Assembly (NCBI GenBank): GCA_947598205.1
Contig: CANQFB010000003.1
Span: 1 to 64,000, forward strand
From: an uncultured Clostridia bacterium
Lineage (GTDB): Bacteria > Bacillota > Clostridia > Christensenellales > Borkfalkiaceae
Direction of reading: 5' to 3'
Length of the DNA: 64,000 nucleotides
The notes beneath the pieces are model-generated. The model was not told the origin of the DNA and made no database searches. It saw only the letters and a program-made list of their open reading frames with translations. The translations under genes and the position numbers were made by a program. Shown piece after piece: positions 33,290 to 44,400 of this stretch; positions within the stretch are counted from its first letter, which is position 1, and each line of letters opens with the position of its first letter.

Positions 33290-34644
33290 TTTTCCTCCTC
33301 CTTCTTCTCATCGTAGAGATGGCATGCCACCCAATGCGTAGGGCTGACCTGCGTCATGGGAGGATAGTCGCCGAAGCATGCCTTGGTGCAACGCGAACAA
33401 CGCTCGCGGAAATAGCAATAGTTGGGCATATCGATGGGGTTGGGGACGTTGCCCGGGATATTGAACAGGGTATCCTTCTCCGAATCCATCGTGGGTTTGG
33501 ACTTTTGCAAGCCGATGGTATAGGGGTGCATCGGGTGATGGAAGATCTCCGAAGCCGTGCCCTTCTCGATGATGCGGCCCGCATACATGACGACGACGAA
33601 GTCGGCCATCTCCGCGATGATGCCGAGATCGTGCGTGATGAGAAGAATGGAGCCGTTGATGCGCTTTTTCAGATCGCGCAGAAGGTCCAGAATTTGCGCC
33701 TGAATGGTCACGTCGAGCGCCGTTGTGGGCTCGTCTGCGATGATGAGGCGGGGATTGCCCGCGAGCGCCATGGAGATCATGACGCGCTGGCGCATACCGC
33801 CCGAAAGCTCGTGCGGGTAGGATTTATAGACGCGCTCGGGCATGGCGATGCCGACGAGATTGAGCATCTCGATGGAACGCCGCTTCGCATCCGCCTTGCT
33901 CGACCCGGGGAAGTGCAAGAGCGTCACCTCGTCGAGCTGGTTGCCGATGGTGAACACGGGGTTGAGGGAGGTCATCGGCTCTTGGAAGATCATCGCGATC
34001 TGCCTGCCGCGGAGACGGTACATCTCCCTTATAGGCATCTCGGCGATGTTGAAGACCTTCTCCTCCATCTCATATTGGAGCGTGCCGTATTCGTCGCGCT
34101 TCTGCCGTTGCACGAGGACGGGCTTGCCCTCCTTATCGAGGACCGCCCTGCCCTTCTTATCCTTCTTCTCGTCGAAGACGGGGTTTCCCGCCTCGTCCGT
34201 CTCCCATACGGGGATGGGCCTCTTCTTTTCGTCGAGCTTAAAATCGTAGGATTTGAACCTGATCTCGCCCGAGTAGATCTGCCCCGTGGGGCCTTGGAGA
34301 AGTTGCATGATCGACATGCTCGTGACCGACTTCCCGCATCCGCTCTCGCCGACGACGCCGACGGTCGAGCCCTGCGGGACCTCGAAAGAGACGCCGTTCA
34401 CCGCCTTCACGACGCCCTGTTCCGTGAAGAAATAGGTGTGAAGGTCCTCCACTTCGAGGATGTTCCGATCGTCCTTGAGGGCGCTCAAAAACTCCTCTTC
34501 CTTGGCCTTGCGGCGCTTCTTTTTCTCGAGCGCGCGCGTGATCTTATTATTGGATCTGACGATGGCGCGGATCTCTTTGCCCGTCAGATAATTCCTGTTC
34601 TTCTTCCCCTTGCTCTCAACTTTGGGGGTCTTGACTTCAGACAT
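33286..34644 (-). CDS. oppD: Oligopeptide ABC transporter ATPase OppD with charged insertion
   Basis: 452 aa, longer than the usual 330-360. Walker [19 protein letters not shown], signature [17 protein letters not shown], Walker [15 protein letters not shown], switch [14 protein letters not shown]-terminal Cys motif [15 protein letters not shown]. Extra sequence comprises a basic N-terminal 65 residues and an insertion of about 60 residues between Walker A and the Q-loop (about 150-210) built of short turns such as [22 protein letters not shown]. The insertion sits where the ATPase contacts the permease. Confidence 0.93.
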   Translation of the reverse strand: MSEVKTPKVESKGKKNRNYLTGKEIRAIVRSNNKITRALEKKKRRKAKEEEFLSALKDDRNILEVEDLHTYFFTEQGVVKAVNGVSFEVPQGSTVGVVGESGCGKSVTSMSIMQLLQGPTGQIYSGEIRFKSYDFKLDEKKRPIPVWETDEAGNPVFDEKKDKKGRAVLDKEGKPVLVQRQKRDEYGTLQYEMEEKVFNIAEMPIREMYRLRGRQIAMIFQEPMTSLNPVFTIGNQLDEVTLLHFPGSSKADAKRRSIEMLNLVGIAMPERVYKSYPHELSGGMRQRVMISMALAGNPRLIIADEPTTALDVTIQAQILDLLRDLKKRINGSILLITHDLGIIAEMADFVVVMYAGRIIEKGTASEIFHHPMHPYTIGLQKSKPTMDSEKDTLFNIPGNVPNPIDMPNYCYFRERCSRCTKACFGDYPPMTQVSPTHWVACHLYDEKKEEEK

Positions 34645-34647
34645 GGG

Positions 34648-35775
34648 TCACCTCCTCGCCTTGGGATCGAGCGCATCCCGCAGGCCGTCGCCGATAAAGT
34701 TGAAGCCGAGGACCGCGAGGATGATGCAAAGTCCGGGCGGTATCCAGACGTTGAAGTAATTCGCCATGATATTCGGATCTTCTGTGACGATGTTGATCAT
34801 CGTCCCCCATGCGGCATAGGGCGCCTGCACGCCGAGGCCGAGATAGGAGAGCGTGGCCTCGGAGAGGATCATACTGCCCAAAGAGAGCGTCATCGAGACG
34901 ATGAGCTGGGGCAGGACGTTGGGGACGAGATGCTTGAAGATCTTGCGGGACGTGGAAAATCCCATCGCCTCCGCCGCGACCATATATTCCTGTTCCCGCA
35001 GGAACAGGATCTGTCCTCTCACGAGCCGTGCGGTGCCCGGCCATGAGATGAACGTCAGAAACAGCATGAGAAGATATATTCGGTACTGCGGGTCTATCCC
35101 CCATGAATCGAACAGCGTGCCCACGATGAGCATGATGGGAAGCGACGGGATACACATGAGAATATCGCAGATACGCATGATCACCTCGTCGATCTTCTTG
35201 CCGAAATACCCCGCGATGCCCCCGAACAGGACGCCGAGGAAGGTGACGGCGAAGACGGCGATAAAGCTGATCGAAAGCGAGATCCTGCCGCCGTACATGA
35301 GGCGGGTGAACACATCCATGCCCTGCACGTCCGTTCCGAAGACGTGATCGGACGTCATGGGCGCGAGGCTGTTGACGGCCTCCTTCGTTTCGACGACCTG
35401 TGTAAATTCGATGTCCATGCCGTCGTCCGCGATCGTCACGTCGGCGGTGGTACAGTCGATACGGCCGCCGTTATCGTATTCGATCTCCCCCCAACGGTTG
35501 TAGACGACGGGGCCGAGCCACGAAAAGAGGATGAGGGCGACGATGATGACCAATCCTATGATGGAAAGTTTGGAGCGGAAGAAGCGGCGTGCGACCATGC
35601 GCGCGGGCGAGAGGAGACGCACGTTCTTATCGAGCGCGTTCTCTTCGTCGTGCGCGGCCTCGACGGCCTCCGCCGAGCCCTCTTCCATAAGGTCTGCGGC
35701 GAGCGCTTCCGCGCCTTCCTCCGCGACGGGTCCCGCGGTCTCGAGGGCGAGTTTTTCAAAATCTTTTTCTTCCAT
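34648..35775 (-). CDS. oppC: Oligopeptide ABC transporter permease OppC
   Basis: 375-aa permease. A long acidic cytoplasmic N-terminus (to about residue 60) precedes the first membrane helix (LSIIGLVIIVALILFSWLGPV) and an extracellular loop. Then come five helices with the binding-protein-dependent transport signature (EAMGFSTSRKIFKHLVPNVL), the EAA loop that docks on OppD/OppF. C-terminus GFNFIGDGLRDALDPKARR is typical. Three bp before oppD, 12 bp after oppB. Confidence 0.94.
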   Translation of the reverse strand: MEEKDFEKLALETAGPVAEEGAEALAADLMEEGSAEAVEAAHDEENALDKNVRLLSPARMVARRFFRSKLSIIGLVIIVALILFSWLGPVVYNRWGEIEYDNGGRIDCTTADVTIADDGMDIEFTQVVETKEAVNSLAPMTSDHVFGTDVQGMDVFTRLMYGGRISLSISFIAVFAVTFLGVLFGGIAGYFGKKIDEVIMRICDILMCIPSLPIMLIVGTLFDSWGIDPQYRIYLLMLFLTFISWPGTARLVRGQILFLREQEYMVAAEAMGFSTSRKIFKHLVPNVLPQLIVSMTLSLGSMILSEATLSYLGLGVQAPYAAWGTMINIVTEDPNIMANYFNVWIPPGLCIILAVLGFNFIGDGLRDALDPKARR

Positions 35776-35787
35776 GACTCTCCCCCT

Positions 35788-36780
35788 TTAGTAAAGTTTG
35801 ACGCGCGGGTCTACGATGGCGTACATGAGGTCGGTAAGGAGCACCCCTATGACGCTGAGCAGTGCGAGGAACATGTTATACCCCATGATAAAGGGAATAT
35901 CCGCGCTCTGCATGGCCTTGAGGGCGGTATTCCCGATGCCGGGCAAGTCGAAGACCTGCTCGGTGATCATCGCGCCCGAGAAGAGCGACGGGAGCACGCC
36001 CGCAAGCATGGTGACGATGGGGATCATCGTATTGCGGAAGGCATGTTTATAGATGACCTTGCTCTCGGGAAGGCCCTTCGCCCGCGCAGTACGGATATAA
36101 TCGGAATTGAGGACCTCGAGCATGTTGGTGCGCTGGTATCGCATCGTCCCCCCCACGCTCAAGAAGACCATGACGAGGATAGGTAGCACGAGGTGCCATA
36201 GATAGTCTACGATGAGATCGAACCCCTTCAGCGTCTTCGTTGCGTCGCCGAGCGTACTGTAAGGGAACCACCCGAGCTTTTGCGCGAAGACGATCTGCAA
36301 GAACCTCCCGAAGAAGAAGGACGGGAGAGAGATGCCGAGCATGACGATGACGGTGACCACATAGTCGCGGATGGAATATTGGTGCGTCGCGGCCGTCACG
36401 CCGAGCGGGATCGCGATGAGATATTCAAAGATGATGGCGATGAAGGCGATAATGAAGGAGACGGTCATGTCCTTCGCGATCTTGGAGAGCACGGGCTGTT
36501 TGTAGAGGAAGCTGGTGCCGAGATCGAGGCGCACGAGGCTCCAGAGCCACGAACCGTAGCCCGAAAGGATGCCGACAAAGCTGTTATCGCCGAGGCCGTA
36601 CATCTTATACATGGCGTCCACCGTCTCCTGCGGGATCTGCGCGCCGCCCGCGTTCATCTGCATGATCTGCTGTTCGATGAAGTCCACGGGCATGAGGCGC
36701 ACGAGGATATACAGGATGAGGGAGACGCCGAGAAGGATGAGGACGGCGAGCCCGATTCTTTTGAGGATATACTTTAGCAT
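35788..36780 (-). CDS. oppB: Oligopeptide ABC transporter permease OppB
   Basis: 330-aa permease with N-terminal MLKYILKRIGLAVLILLGVS, the family hallmark, six hydrophobic segments, and the EAA-type loop RTARAKGLPESKVIYKHAFRN. C-terminus DLMYAIVDPRVKLY is canonical. Start MLKYILKR is preferred over an upstream in-frame start because GGAG lies 8 nt before it and the added residues would be Arg/Pro-rich. A GC-rich hairpin separates it from oppA. Confidence 0.95.
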   Translation of the reverse strand: MLKYILKRIGLAVLILLGVSLILYILVRLMPVDFIEQQIMQMNAGGAQIPQETVDAMYKMYGLGDNSFVGILSGYGSWLWSLVRLDLGTSFLYKQPVLSKIAKDMTVSFIIAFIAIIFEYLIAIPLGVTAATHQYSIRDYVVTVIVMLGISLPSFFFGRFLQIVFAQKLGWFPYSTLGDATKTLKGFDLIVDYLWHLVLPILVMVFLSVGGTMRYQRTNMLEVLNSDYIRTARAKGLPESKVIYKHAFRNTMIPIVTMLAGVLPSLFSGAMITEQVFDLPGIGNTALKAMQSADIPFIMGYNMFLALLSVIGVLLTDLMYAIVDPRVKLY

Positions 36781-36804
36781 AGGATCGCTCCGATGTTGAT
36801 TGGG

Positions 36805-36822
36805 CCGCGGGAGGGCCCGCGG
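36805..36822 (-). other. Intercistronic hairpin between oppA and oppB
   Basis: CCGCGGG, loop AGGG, CCCGCGG, with no U-tract. More likely a 3' stabiliser that lets the binding-protein message outlast the permease message than a terminator; a repeat fragment (CCCCTCACGGGG) adjoins it. Confidence 0.45.
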
Positions 36823-36899
36823 AAGGCGGCGCAAAGGCCGTCTGTTTGCCCGTACGCCCACCCCTCACGGGGTGGGCAATGCGGGGCCATAAGCAGAGA

Positions 36900-39734
36900 T
36901 TACTTGAGCTTGATCTCCCAGATCCTCGAAAGTGGCGAGGAGAAGGGATTGTTGAGGAGATTGCCGTTCGCGTCGTGCGGAAGAGATTCGATATCGATGA
37001 CCTTGGTGTTGATCCCGTACATCACCTGTCTCTGATAGACGGGAAGTTCCACCGCGAGGTCGAGGACGTACTTCATCGCAGTCTTATAGTGCGGGATACG
37101 CGTGTCTTCGTCGATCGTAAGGCGGCCCGCATCGATCTCCTTGGCGAGGTTGTTCAGGATGGTGTTCTCCTCGGGATAGGTCGAGGGGTTGTTGATGATG
37201 TCGGGATAGCCCCATGCGAGCACGGAGGTCGCCGTGGAGTTCTTATGATAGACCTGATACATATCGGGGTCGATGGTGGAGCCCCATGCGGCCGCCCATA
37301 CGGCGAGCGAACCCGTGGAGAGCTTGGTGAGCGCGTTGACGTCGGGCGAGATGGTGATGTGCCATCCGCATTCTTCGAGCAATGTCTTGGCGTGCTGGAA
37401 GACGGCGTAGCAGGGATGCTCGGTGAGGCTGGAGCCTGCGATCGTGAAGGTGACCGTACGGTTCTTTTCGTTGTTATCCGTACCCGCCCTTCTCATGTAG
37501 TCCTGAATGAGTTCCTTCGCGCGGGTGTCCGTCTTTTCCCTGGCATATTCGGTGCCGTTGTTGTTCTCCATGTTATCGGTATAGTTGGGAGCTACGAGCT
37601 TGTTGCCCGCCGTGCGGGGATATGCCCAGCTGACGAGGGACATCGGCCAATAGATGGTATATGCAGTGCCCGGACGGTAGTAGGTGAGCGCACGGCTTGT
37701 ATCCATGGCCGCCATGATGGCCCTGCGGAGGTAGATATTCTTCACCTTGCCGGCATTGATGCCGATATAGCCGTAGCCGAGCTGCCACGTCTCGAGGTGG
37801 GTGACGCCGCTCATCTTGTTGAGCGCATCATAGTTTTCGTTGGTGAGCTGGGGCTCGATATAATCGACGCTGCCCGACTTGAGCGCGGCGATGGCGTTTG
37901 CGGAAGAGACGACCTGATAGCGCATCTTCGCGATGCTGGGAGCATGCAGGCTTTCTGCCTTGCCCTCGACGTTCTCGAAGAAGTGCTCGTTGGCCTTGTA
38001 GTAGACGACGTTGTTGCTCAAAAATCCGCCGTAGGTGGGGAAGTCCTTATTGCCGCGGTCGGTGGCCACATAGGGGCCCGCGCCGAGCGGCACGCCGTTT
38101 TTATTGGCGTCGTTGAAGTCGAGGGTGACCGTCTTGCCCTCGTCGTCGCGATAGCTGTATTGCGTCGCGTTGCCCTGCAGGATCTTCGTCTGGAAGTCGA
38201 AATCCGACCAGCGGACACCGAAATGGTTGCTCTTGATGTCTATTTGCAGATCGGACTGCTCCGCATCGGAGTAGTAGTGCCAGGGCGCGACGGTGAACCC
38301 GAAGTTCCAGATGGCCTTGGGGTCGCTCCCCTCGACGGTGATCTCGAGCACGTCGTAGGTGCCTTCGACGGAGGGCCTGCCGAGCTCGTCGTGCTGTTGC
38401 GCGACGGAGTAGGAGCGGGGATTTGCGCCGTTGCTATCGGTGAGCGTCACCGACTTCGTCTCGGTCGTGTGGCCGAGGGAGACGATCCCCGAGATGTTGC
38501 GATACTTCAGAAGTTCGTTGCCGTTCTCGTCCTTCTCCACCTGCATGTGCATGACGACGTCCTTTGCGAGGGCCGTAAAGTCGGTGAGAAGTTCCTGCGC
38601 GGTCGCCCAGCCGGTGATGATCTCGTGGAAGTTGTTCTCGATCTTGCTGCTATAGACGAAGTCGAGGGCATCTTGCTTGGTCTTGATCTTATCGGTGTTG
38701 TACGAAGGGGTGACTTCAACGATGTGGTTGTAGTCGTATTTCCCCGTGGTAGGATCCTGATAATACTTGATCTCGACGAGATCTTCGAGCGCCATGAAGG
38801 AGCTCACTTCGTCGAACTTGAAGCCCGAAGTGTTGGTCTGGTTCTCGTGGTTGGTATAGGGCTCCTCGGCGAAGGTGGATTGCGCCGTCGCCCAGTCGCT
38901 TTCAAGCTCCTTCCAGAAGAGACCGTCCTCTTTGCTCTTCTCGCCGACGACCTTGTTGTAGTCCTCGAGAAGCTGGGCCTTCGCCTCGGCGTCGCTGATG
39001 GGAGCGAAGCCGTTGCCGCCCTCCGCGCCATAGGGCGCGATCGCGTTCTTATACCCGTTCCAACCGAGGTTGTATTGGGCGATGGTGTTCGCGTTGAGGC
39101 CGTTGATCACGCTGCGCATCGTATCCACCGACGCATGATAGGAGACGGAAGTGCCCGACTTGCGTTCGCCCACGCCCATGAAGAGGTCCACAAGCACATC
39201 CCTGCGGTTGTAGGCATAGTTGGTGGCGTCCTTCGAGACGGAATCTTCCGTCGTGCCGTCGTTGTTGTTTTGCAGACGGTATTCCTGCAACCCCTTGATC
39301 TTGGTGGAATACATCGTCGTCGAGCCCGTGTAGGCGGGATCGAGGTAGACGTAGAGGTTGAACATGACGTCGTTCATCGTGAGCGGCACGCCGTCGGAGA
39401 AGGTGATGCCGTTCTTGAGCACGAAGGTATAGATGGTGTTCTTCCCCTCCGTCCTCTCGCTGTAGTCCTTCACGACGACGGGTTCTGCGTCGCCATAGGC
39501 GATATGCCCTTCATCGTCGGTGGAGAGCATGGAGATCTGCGTCTGTCCGACGACGTTCATATCGGTGCCCGCCGTCGAATAGAAGGGGTTGAACAGACCG
39601 TTGAGCTCTTCCGTCATGAGAACGAGCGCGTCCTTCTTGCCGCCGCAACCCGCAAAGGCCGCGAGCGTCCCGAGGGCGAGCACGCTGCCGAGAGCAACGC
39701 TTACGATCCGCACTGTCTTTCTTCCTTTTTTCAT
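36900..39734 (-). CDS. oppA: Very large oligopeptide-binding lipoprotein (OppA, SBP_bac_5)
   Basis: 944-aa solute-binding lipoprotein; lipobox FAGC at about residue 29. The N-terminal cluster-5 fold is seen in YTFVLKNGITFSDGVPLTMNDVMFN. The second part has GAGPYVATDRG, LHAPSIAKMRYQVVSSANAIAALKSGSVDYIE, LRRAIMAAMDTSRAL and a C-terminal lobe ending SRIWEIKLK. Family members are about 540 aa. Here roughly 350 residues of extra, acidic, polar sequence (about 140-480) sit between the first lobe segments. Captures peptides outside the membrane for OppBC. Adjacent to oppB. Confidence 0.92.
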   Translation of the reverse strand: MKKGRKTVRIVSVALGSVLALGTLAAFAGCGGKKDALVLMTEELNGLFNPFYSTAGTDMNVVGQTQISMLSTDDEGHIAYGDAEPVVVKDYSERTEGKNTIYTFVLKNGITFSDGVPLTMNDVMFNLYVYLDPAYTGSTTMYSTKIKGLQEYRLQNNNDGTTEDSVSKDATNYAYNRRDVLVDLFMGVGERKSGTSVSYHASVDTMRSVINGLNANTIAQYNLGWNGYKNAIAPYGAEGGNGFAPISDAEAKAQLLEDYNKVVGEKSKEDGLFWKELESDWATAQSTFAEEPYTNHENQTNTSGFKFDEVSSFMALEDLVEIKYYQDPTTGKYDYNHIVEVTPSYNTDKIKTKQDALDFVYSSKIENNFHEIITGWATAQELLTDFTALAKDVVMHMQVEKDENGNELLKYRNISGIVSLGHTTETKSVTLTDSNGANPRSYSVAQQHDELGRPSVEGTYDVLEITVEGSDPKAIWNFGFTVAPWHYYSDAEQSDLQIDIKSNHFGVRWSDFDFQTKILQGNATQYSYRDDEGKTVTLDFNDANKNGVPLGAGPYVATDRGNKDFPTYGGFLSNNVVYYKANEHFFENVEGKAESLHAPSIAKMRYQVVSSANAIAALKSGSVDYIEPQLTNENYDALNKMSGVTHLETWQLGYGYIGINAGKVKNIYLRRAIMAAMDTSRALTYYRPGTAYTIYWPMSLVSWAYPRTAGNKLVAPNYTDNMENNNGTEYAREKTDTRAKELIQDYMRRAGTDNNEKNRTVTFTIAGSSLTEHPCYAVFQHAKTLLEECGWHITISPDVNALTKLSTGSLAVWAAAWGSTIDPDMYQVYHKNSTATSVLAWGYPDIINNPSTYPEENTILNNLAKEIDAGRLTIDEDTRIPHYKTAMKYVLDLAVELPVYQRQVMYGINTKVIDIESLPHDANGNLLNNPFSSPLSRIWEIKLK

Positions 39735-39772
39735 AATATGGATCCTCCGTTTTATTTTCTATGATTGATATT

Positions 39773-41458
39773 TTATAACAAGATGGTGATGGGCTCGGGA
39801 AGGACGCTCACATGCACGAGGCCATATGTCGCGCTGTCGGCGAACACTTCGAGCTCCTTGCCGTAGATGGAACGGGCAAAATCGTCTTGGTCGTAGACGT
39901 AGATCGCCGCTTCGGCCGTGACATTGCAATCGATGCCGAGGGCGAGCGCCTCTTCGCCGAACACATTCCCCGCGATGAGGCCGACGGTGAAGGAGGTGAT
40001 CTCCGCCCCCTGCTTGCCGCCGCTCAGCCTGATGAGTTCACGCCCGCCGACGTAGATCTTTCCGCCGATCTTTACGCCCTCGAGGTTTTCCGCCGTGACG
40101 GCCTCCGTCCCCTCTTCTTCGCCCGTATCGATCGCGCCCGCGAAGAGACCGAAATTCCCCATCGCGCGGTCGGGCAGAAGCCTGTTGGCCCTCGCGCCCG
40201 CCGTAATGGTGTAGCTCACGTTGTCAAACGAAATATCTTTGAGGAAGGCCTTCGACGTGAACCTGCCGAAGAGCCCGCCGTGTGCGATGACGGCGTTGTT
40301 GGAAGTCGTCGCGTCCGTCTGCTGGGAGGTGATATTGGAAATGGTGTGGCCGTTCCCGATGAACTGCCCCGTGAAGACATAGGAAGAGAAGTTCCACATG
40401 ACGCCCGCAAAGTCGAGGTCGGAAAGGATCTCGTAGCACCCGTCGGGCGAGGCGTTATCCGAGAGCTGTTGCGCCGTGGCGATGCGGAACCAATTTCCCT
40501 CCTTCCACGTCGTATAGAGCTTCACCGTCGTCCCCGTCGCCGTGCCGCTCTCAAGGTCGGTCAGGCCGTGATGGGGAATGGTGCGCTCGTAGAGCTTTCC
40601 CCCTCCCTCATACTCCGCATAGGGCTGGGTGCATTCGGGGTCGGCATAGAGGCCCGTGATGGTAAAGCTCTCGGCCTCCCTGCCGCTCTCGGCGTCCTCC
40701 TCCACCGCATAGCGGGGTACGGATTCGTAGTTGATGCTCCCCTTCGTCTCGTCCCAATGGGGGACGGCGATGCTGTCGAGCGCAACGGGCTTCGTGGCGG
40801 TGCCGTAGACCTCCCAGCCCGCATCTGTCTCGCGGTAGAATTCATAGATGTAGTTGGGCGCCCATGCGGCATAGAGGTGGATGGCCTGAACTTCCTTGCC
40901 TGCGTCTTGATCGGGCTGAAGATCGCCGACGGAAAGGCGGTCGTTCTCGAAATCCCAACGCCCCTGATAGGAATAGGCCTGCGGCTTGCCCGCCTCCGAA
41001 AGGAGTTCTCCCGTGATCGGATCGGCGATATAGCAGAGGTTGCCCTCGTCATCCAAGGGATTCCCTTCGTCGTCCACCCGTTCCTCCACGGAGCGGTACC
41101 ACCCGATGAGGGTATAGCCGCTGCGCTCCACCGTGCTCGTGATGGCGTTGTTGCCGCCGCTCACGCCGCCGTCGCGCCTCGCATCGCCGGGGGGAAGAAG
41201 CCTGACGCCGCCGAGCGTACTCTCCGATGCGGTCTTCACCTGATCGTAAGAGAATGCGTCGAAGAAGTCGATATTTTCCCTTCCCGCGAAGATGCCGCCG
41301 TTCTTCTCGTAGTAGACGATGACGTTTTTCCCCTGCTTGACCAAGCGGTTGAGGGTGCTTTCGCGCGTCTTATCTCCCGCGCATGCGCCGAGGGCCACGG
41401 CAAGCGTCGCCCCGAGCGCGCACGAAAGTATGATGATGACTTTTGTCCTGTTCTTCAT
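39773..41458 (-). CDS. InlB-repeat/GLUG-like surface lipoprotein, 561 aa
   Basis: Lipobox LGAC near residue 26. The N-terminal half holds Listeria-Bacteroides (InlB B-type) repeat-like segments with the pattern GYTLIGWYRS...AIHLYAAWAPNYIYEFY and FTITGLYADPEC...KLYTTW. The C-terminal half has GLUG-like motifs (GQFIGNGHTISNI, GGLFGRF, LKDISFDNVSYTI, FGLFAGAID). Both domain types occur in surface adhesins and S-layer-like proteins. It lies between the protease and oppA with only short gaps and no terminator, so it belongs to the same transcript. Role as a substrate-capture or scaffold protein is inference. Confidence 0.8.
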   Translation of the reverse strand: MKNRTKVIIILSCALGATLAVALGACAGDKTRESTLNRLVKQGKNVIVYYEKNGGIFAGRENIDFFDAFSYDQVKTASESTLGGVRLLPPGDARRDGGVSGGNNAITSTVERSGYTLIGWYRSVEERVDDEGNPLDDEGNLCYIADPITGELLSEAGKPQAYSYQGRWDFENDRLSVGDLQPDQDAGKEVQAIHLYAAWAPNYIYEFYRETDAGWEVYGTATKPVALDSIAVPHWDETKGSINYESVPRYAVEEDAESGREAESFTITGLYADPECTQPYAEYEGGGKLYERTIPHHGLTDLESGTATGTTVKLYTTWKEGNWFRIATAQQLSDNASPDGCYEILSDLDFAGVMWNFSSYVFTGQFIGNGHTISNITSQQTDATTSNNAVIAHGGLFGRFTSKAFLKDISFDNVSYTITAGARANRLLPDRAMGNFGLFAGAIDTGEEEGTEAVTAENLEGVKIGGKIYVGGRELIRLSGGKQGAEITSFTVGLIAGNVFGEEALALGIDCNVTAEAAIYVYDQDDFARSIYGKELEVFADSATYGLVHVSVLPEPITILL

Positions 41459-41473
41459 ATCTGAACCTTTCAG

Positions 41474-44400
41474 TTAGTCGTTGGAGGGAGTATCGTCGGA
41501 GGGATCGTCCTGTCCGTCCGCTTCCGCCCTCTTTGCCTTCTTGCGGGCGAAGATGACCGCGCCCATGACGATGACGGCCGCCACAAGGACGCAACTCGAC
41601 ACTGCGAGGCCGACCGTGAGGCCGGAGCGGTTCTTGCCGCCCTCTTCGGGCTCGACGGGCGTCGAAGGAGTCCGCTCGAGCAAGGTGATCCGTTCCTCGA
41701 TCGCGCGCAGTTTCTGATAGTTTTCCACAAGCGCGCGCTGTTCATCCTCGGAGATCGCGTCGTAGAGGGCGCGGGCCGCGGCGACGAGAGGCTTCACTTC
41801 GAGATAGTTATCTGCACTCACGTCGTCTGCGTCGGGCAGGACGCTGATCGCACGGACGACGGAACGCGTCGTGTCGCTCGCGGAGACGGGGCCGTCCAAC
41901 ACGAGATCGAAGTATTGGCTATAGATGAAGTTCTCGTAGCCCGAGCCGTTCTTCGGGCGGATCATGGTGAGGTCGCCCGCCGCCTTGCCGATGTAATCGA
42001 CGAAGTTCGCGCCGTAGAAGAAGCTCGTCGCATCTACGAACCACATGCCGTAGGGCAGGATGTGGAGGTGTTCGGAACCGTCGTCTTCCTCGTTCTGCAA
42101 ATAATACGCAGGCAGGTTGCCGTCGGTCCCCGAGATGATCTGGTAGGCCTCATCGTACTGCTCTTCGAGGATGGGTGCCTTGAGGCTGTGGAAGACCACG
42201 ATCTTGAGGGTATCCATCTGATAGAAGGCCTTATCGCCGATGGCGGCAAGGGATTCGGGAAGGGTGATGCACTCGATGTCGGCGCCCATGAAGGCGCGCG
42301 CCGCGATGCGGACCGTGCCCTCTTCCACCGCGTATTGCTTCACCGCCGCCGATGCGGGATAGGCGATGAGTTCGAGCCCGTACAAATAGTATTCCGTCTT
42401 GCCGTCCGCCGCAGTACGTACGCCGCGAAGGTCGCCGCCCGCGAATTCGGACTTGCGGTAGAGCACACCGCCGATGACGGTGACGCTATCGCTGATGTCG
42501 AAGGTGTCCGTGCCATCCTTCTTCGTGAAGACGGCCTCGGGGTCGCCCGCGAAGGGATTGTCGCCGATGTCTTTCAGGCATGTGCCGAAGGATACGGCCG
42601 TGATGCCCTTGTTATCCGCAAATGCGAGGTCGCCGACGGAGACGGCGGAGCCCAGCCTGAGTTCGCCCGAGATGGCCGCGCCGTCGAAGGCGTGTGCGCC
42701 GATTTCGGGGACGAGGCCGATCCCGTTGACCTTGCCGAGCTTTGTGCAACCCGCAAAGGCGTAGTCGCCGATGGTCTGCCCGTCCGTCGATTGAAGAAGG
42801 GTGACCGTCTCGAGCGCGGCGGAATTCTCGAAGGCATGCGCGCCGATCTCCGTCGCCTTGCCGAGGTCGAGTTCCTTCACCGCGAGGGCGTAAACCGTCT
42901 CCACGTCGGACGTGTAGAAGATATTCGAGGTGTGCGCCGCAAAGGCGTAACTGCCCACCTTCTCGACGTTACCCAGATCGATCGAGGCGATCCTGGTGCC
43001 GTAGAAGGCATAGGGCGCGATCTCCTTCAAACCTTCGCCGAGCGTCACGTTCGTAAGGGAAGCGTTGAACGCAAAGGCGTGATCGCCGATGGAGGTAAGA
43101 CCCGTAAGATCGACCGAAGCCAAATTGTTGCTCTGCACTCTGTGATTGGGTTCCCAATAATCGAGGGTGAGCGTATCGGGATCGATCTCCGCAACGCCCG
43201 TCACCGCGCCCGCAAAGGCATAGTCGCCGATCGCGGTCACGCCCGAGAGCGAAGCGGAAGAAAGGGCGGTGCAGACAAAGAATGCGTGGTCGCCGACGGT
43301 GACGCCCCGGCCGAGGTTCGCCGTTCTGAGCCTTCCGTTGAAGGCGAAGGCGTAGGAGCCGATGGTGACGTCATTCCCGATCGTAACGGTGTTGAGCGCG
43401 TTGCTTTCGAGCAGATAGCCGACCTCGCTGAGGACGACGACCTGATTGCTCCCCGTGATCTGGACGTTGACGGTCTCGGTCGCGCCGAGGAAGGCGGTGT
43501 TCGCGAAGGCGTAGGCGCCGATGTTGGCCTTATCCCCTACCGTGACCCTGACGAGGGAGGTGTTGCCCATGAAGGCCGAAGTGCCGACGGTGGTTTCCGC
43601 GGGGATCTCGATGGAGACGAGCTTGCACCCGAAGAAGGCATAGTTGCCGATGGAGGTCACGTTCTTCAGATCGAACCCGCTGATGGGGGTAAGATAGAAG
43701 GCGTAATCGGGTACTGTCTTCAGGTCGCTACTGAGTTTGACGGAGGTGAGGCGGGGGCAATCGTAGAAAGCGCTCTCGCCGATCTCCGTGACGTTGGGAA
43801 GTTCGACGGCCGTAATGCGGTTGAGCCCCGCAAATGCGCCCGCTCCGACTTTGGTGGCCATATCGTCGCGGTATCTTCCCGAATAGGTGGGCACGACGCA
43901 GAGGATCTCCCTGTCGCCGTTGCCGATGCGGTACAATGTCTTATTATCGTCGCTCGCGCGGAATGTCTTGTTGCCCGTTGCGACGCTGAAGCTCGAAACG
44001 CCCGTGCCCTTAAAGGCATTGCGGTCGATGCTCTCGACGTCCTTGCCGATGGTGACGCTCGTAAGGTTCTCGTCGCCGTCGAAGAGCCCTTCGGGGATGT
44101 TCGCCGCGTTGATGGCGGGGATGTCGCTGAGGTTGGTATCGCCCGCGAATGCCCCTTCGCCCAACTTCACGGTGGCCGCCCTGATCACGAGTTTATCGAT
44201 GCCCGTGATCGAGGAGAAGGCATATGCGCCGATGGACTGCGCGGAGGCGGGAAGTTCGAGCCGCCCTGCGAGCTTGGTGCCCGCGAAGGCGTAGTTGCCG
44301 ACGGCGATGACGCTCGCGAGGTTGACCTCATACAGGCCGGAATTGCGGAATGCGTCTTGGTTGATGAGCTGGACGTATTCGAGCCCTTCCACCTTTCTGA

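Noticed and set aside
36846..39764. 972-codon plus-strand frame opposite oppA, and similar 550-976-codon frames opposite the protease and lipoprotein
   Set aside because: Antisense shadows arising from high third-position GC; the minus-strand genes have clear motifs, signal peptides and ribosome sites.
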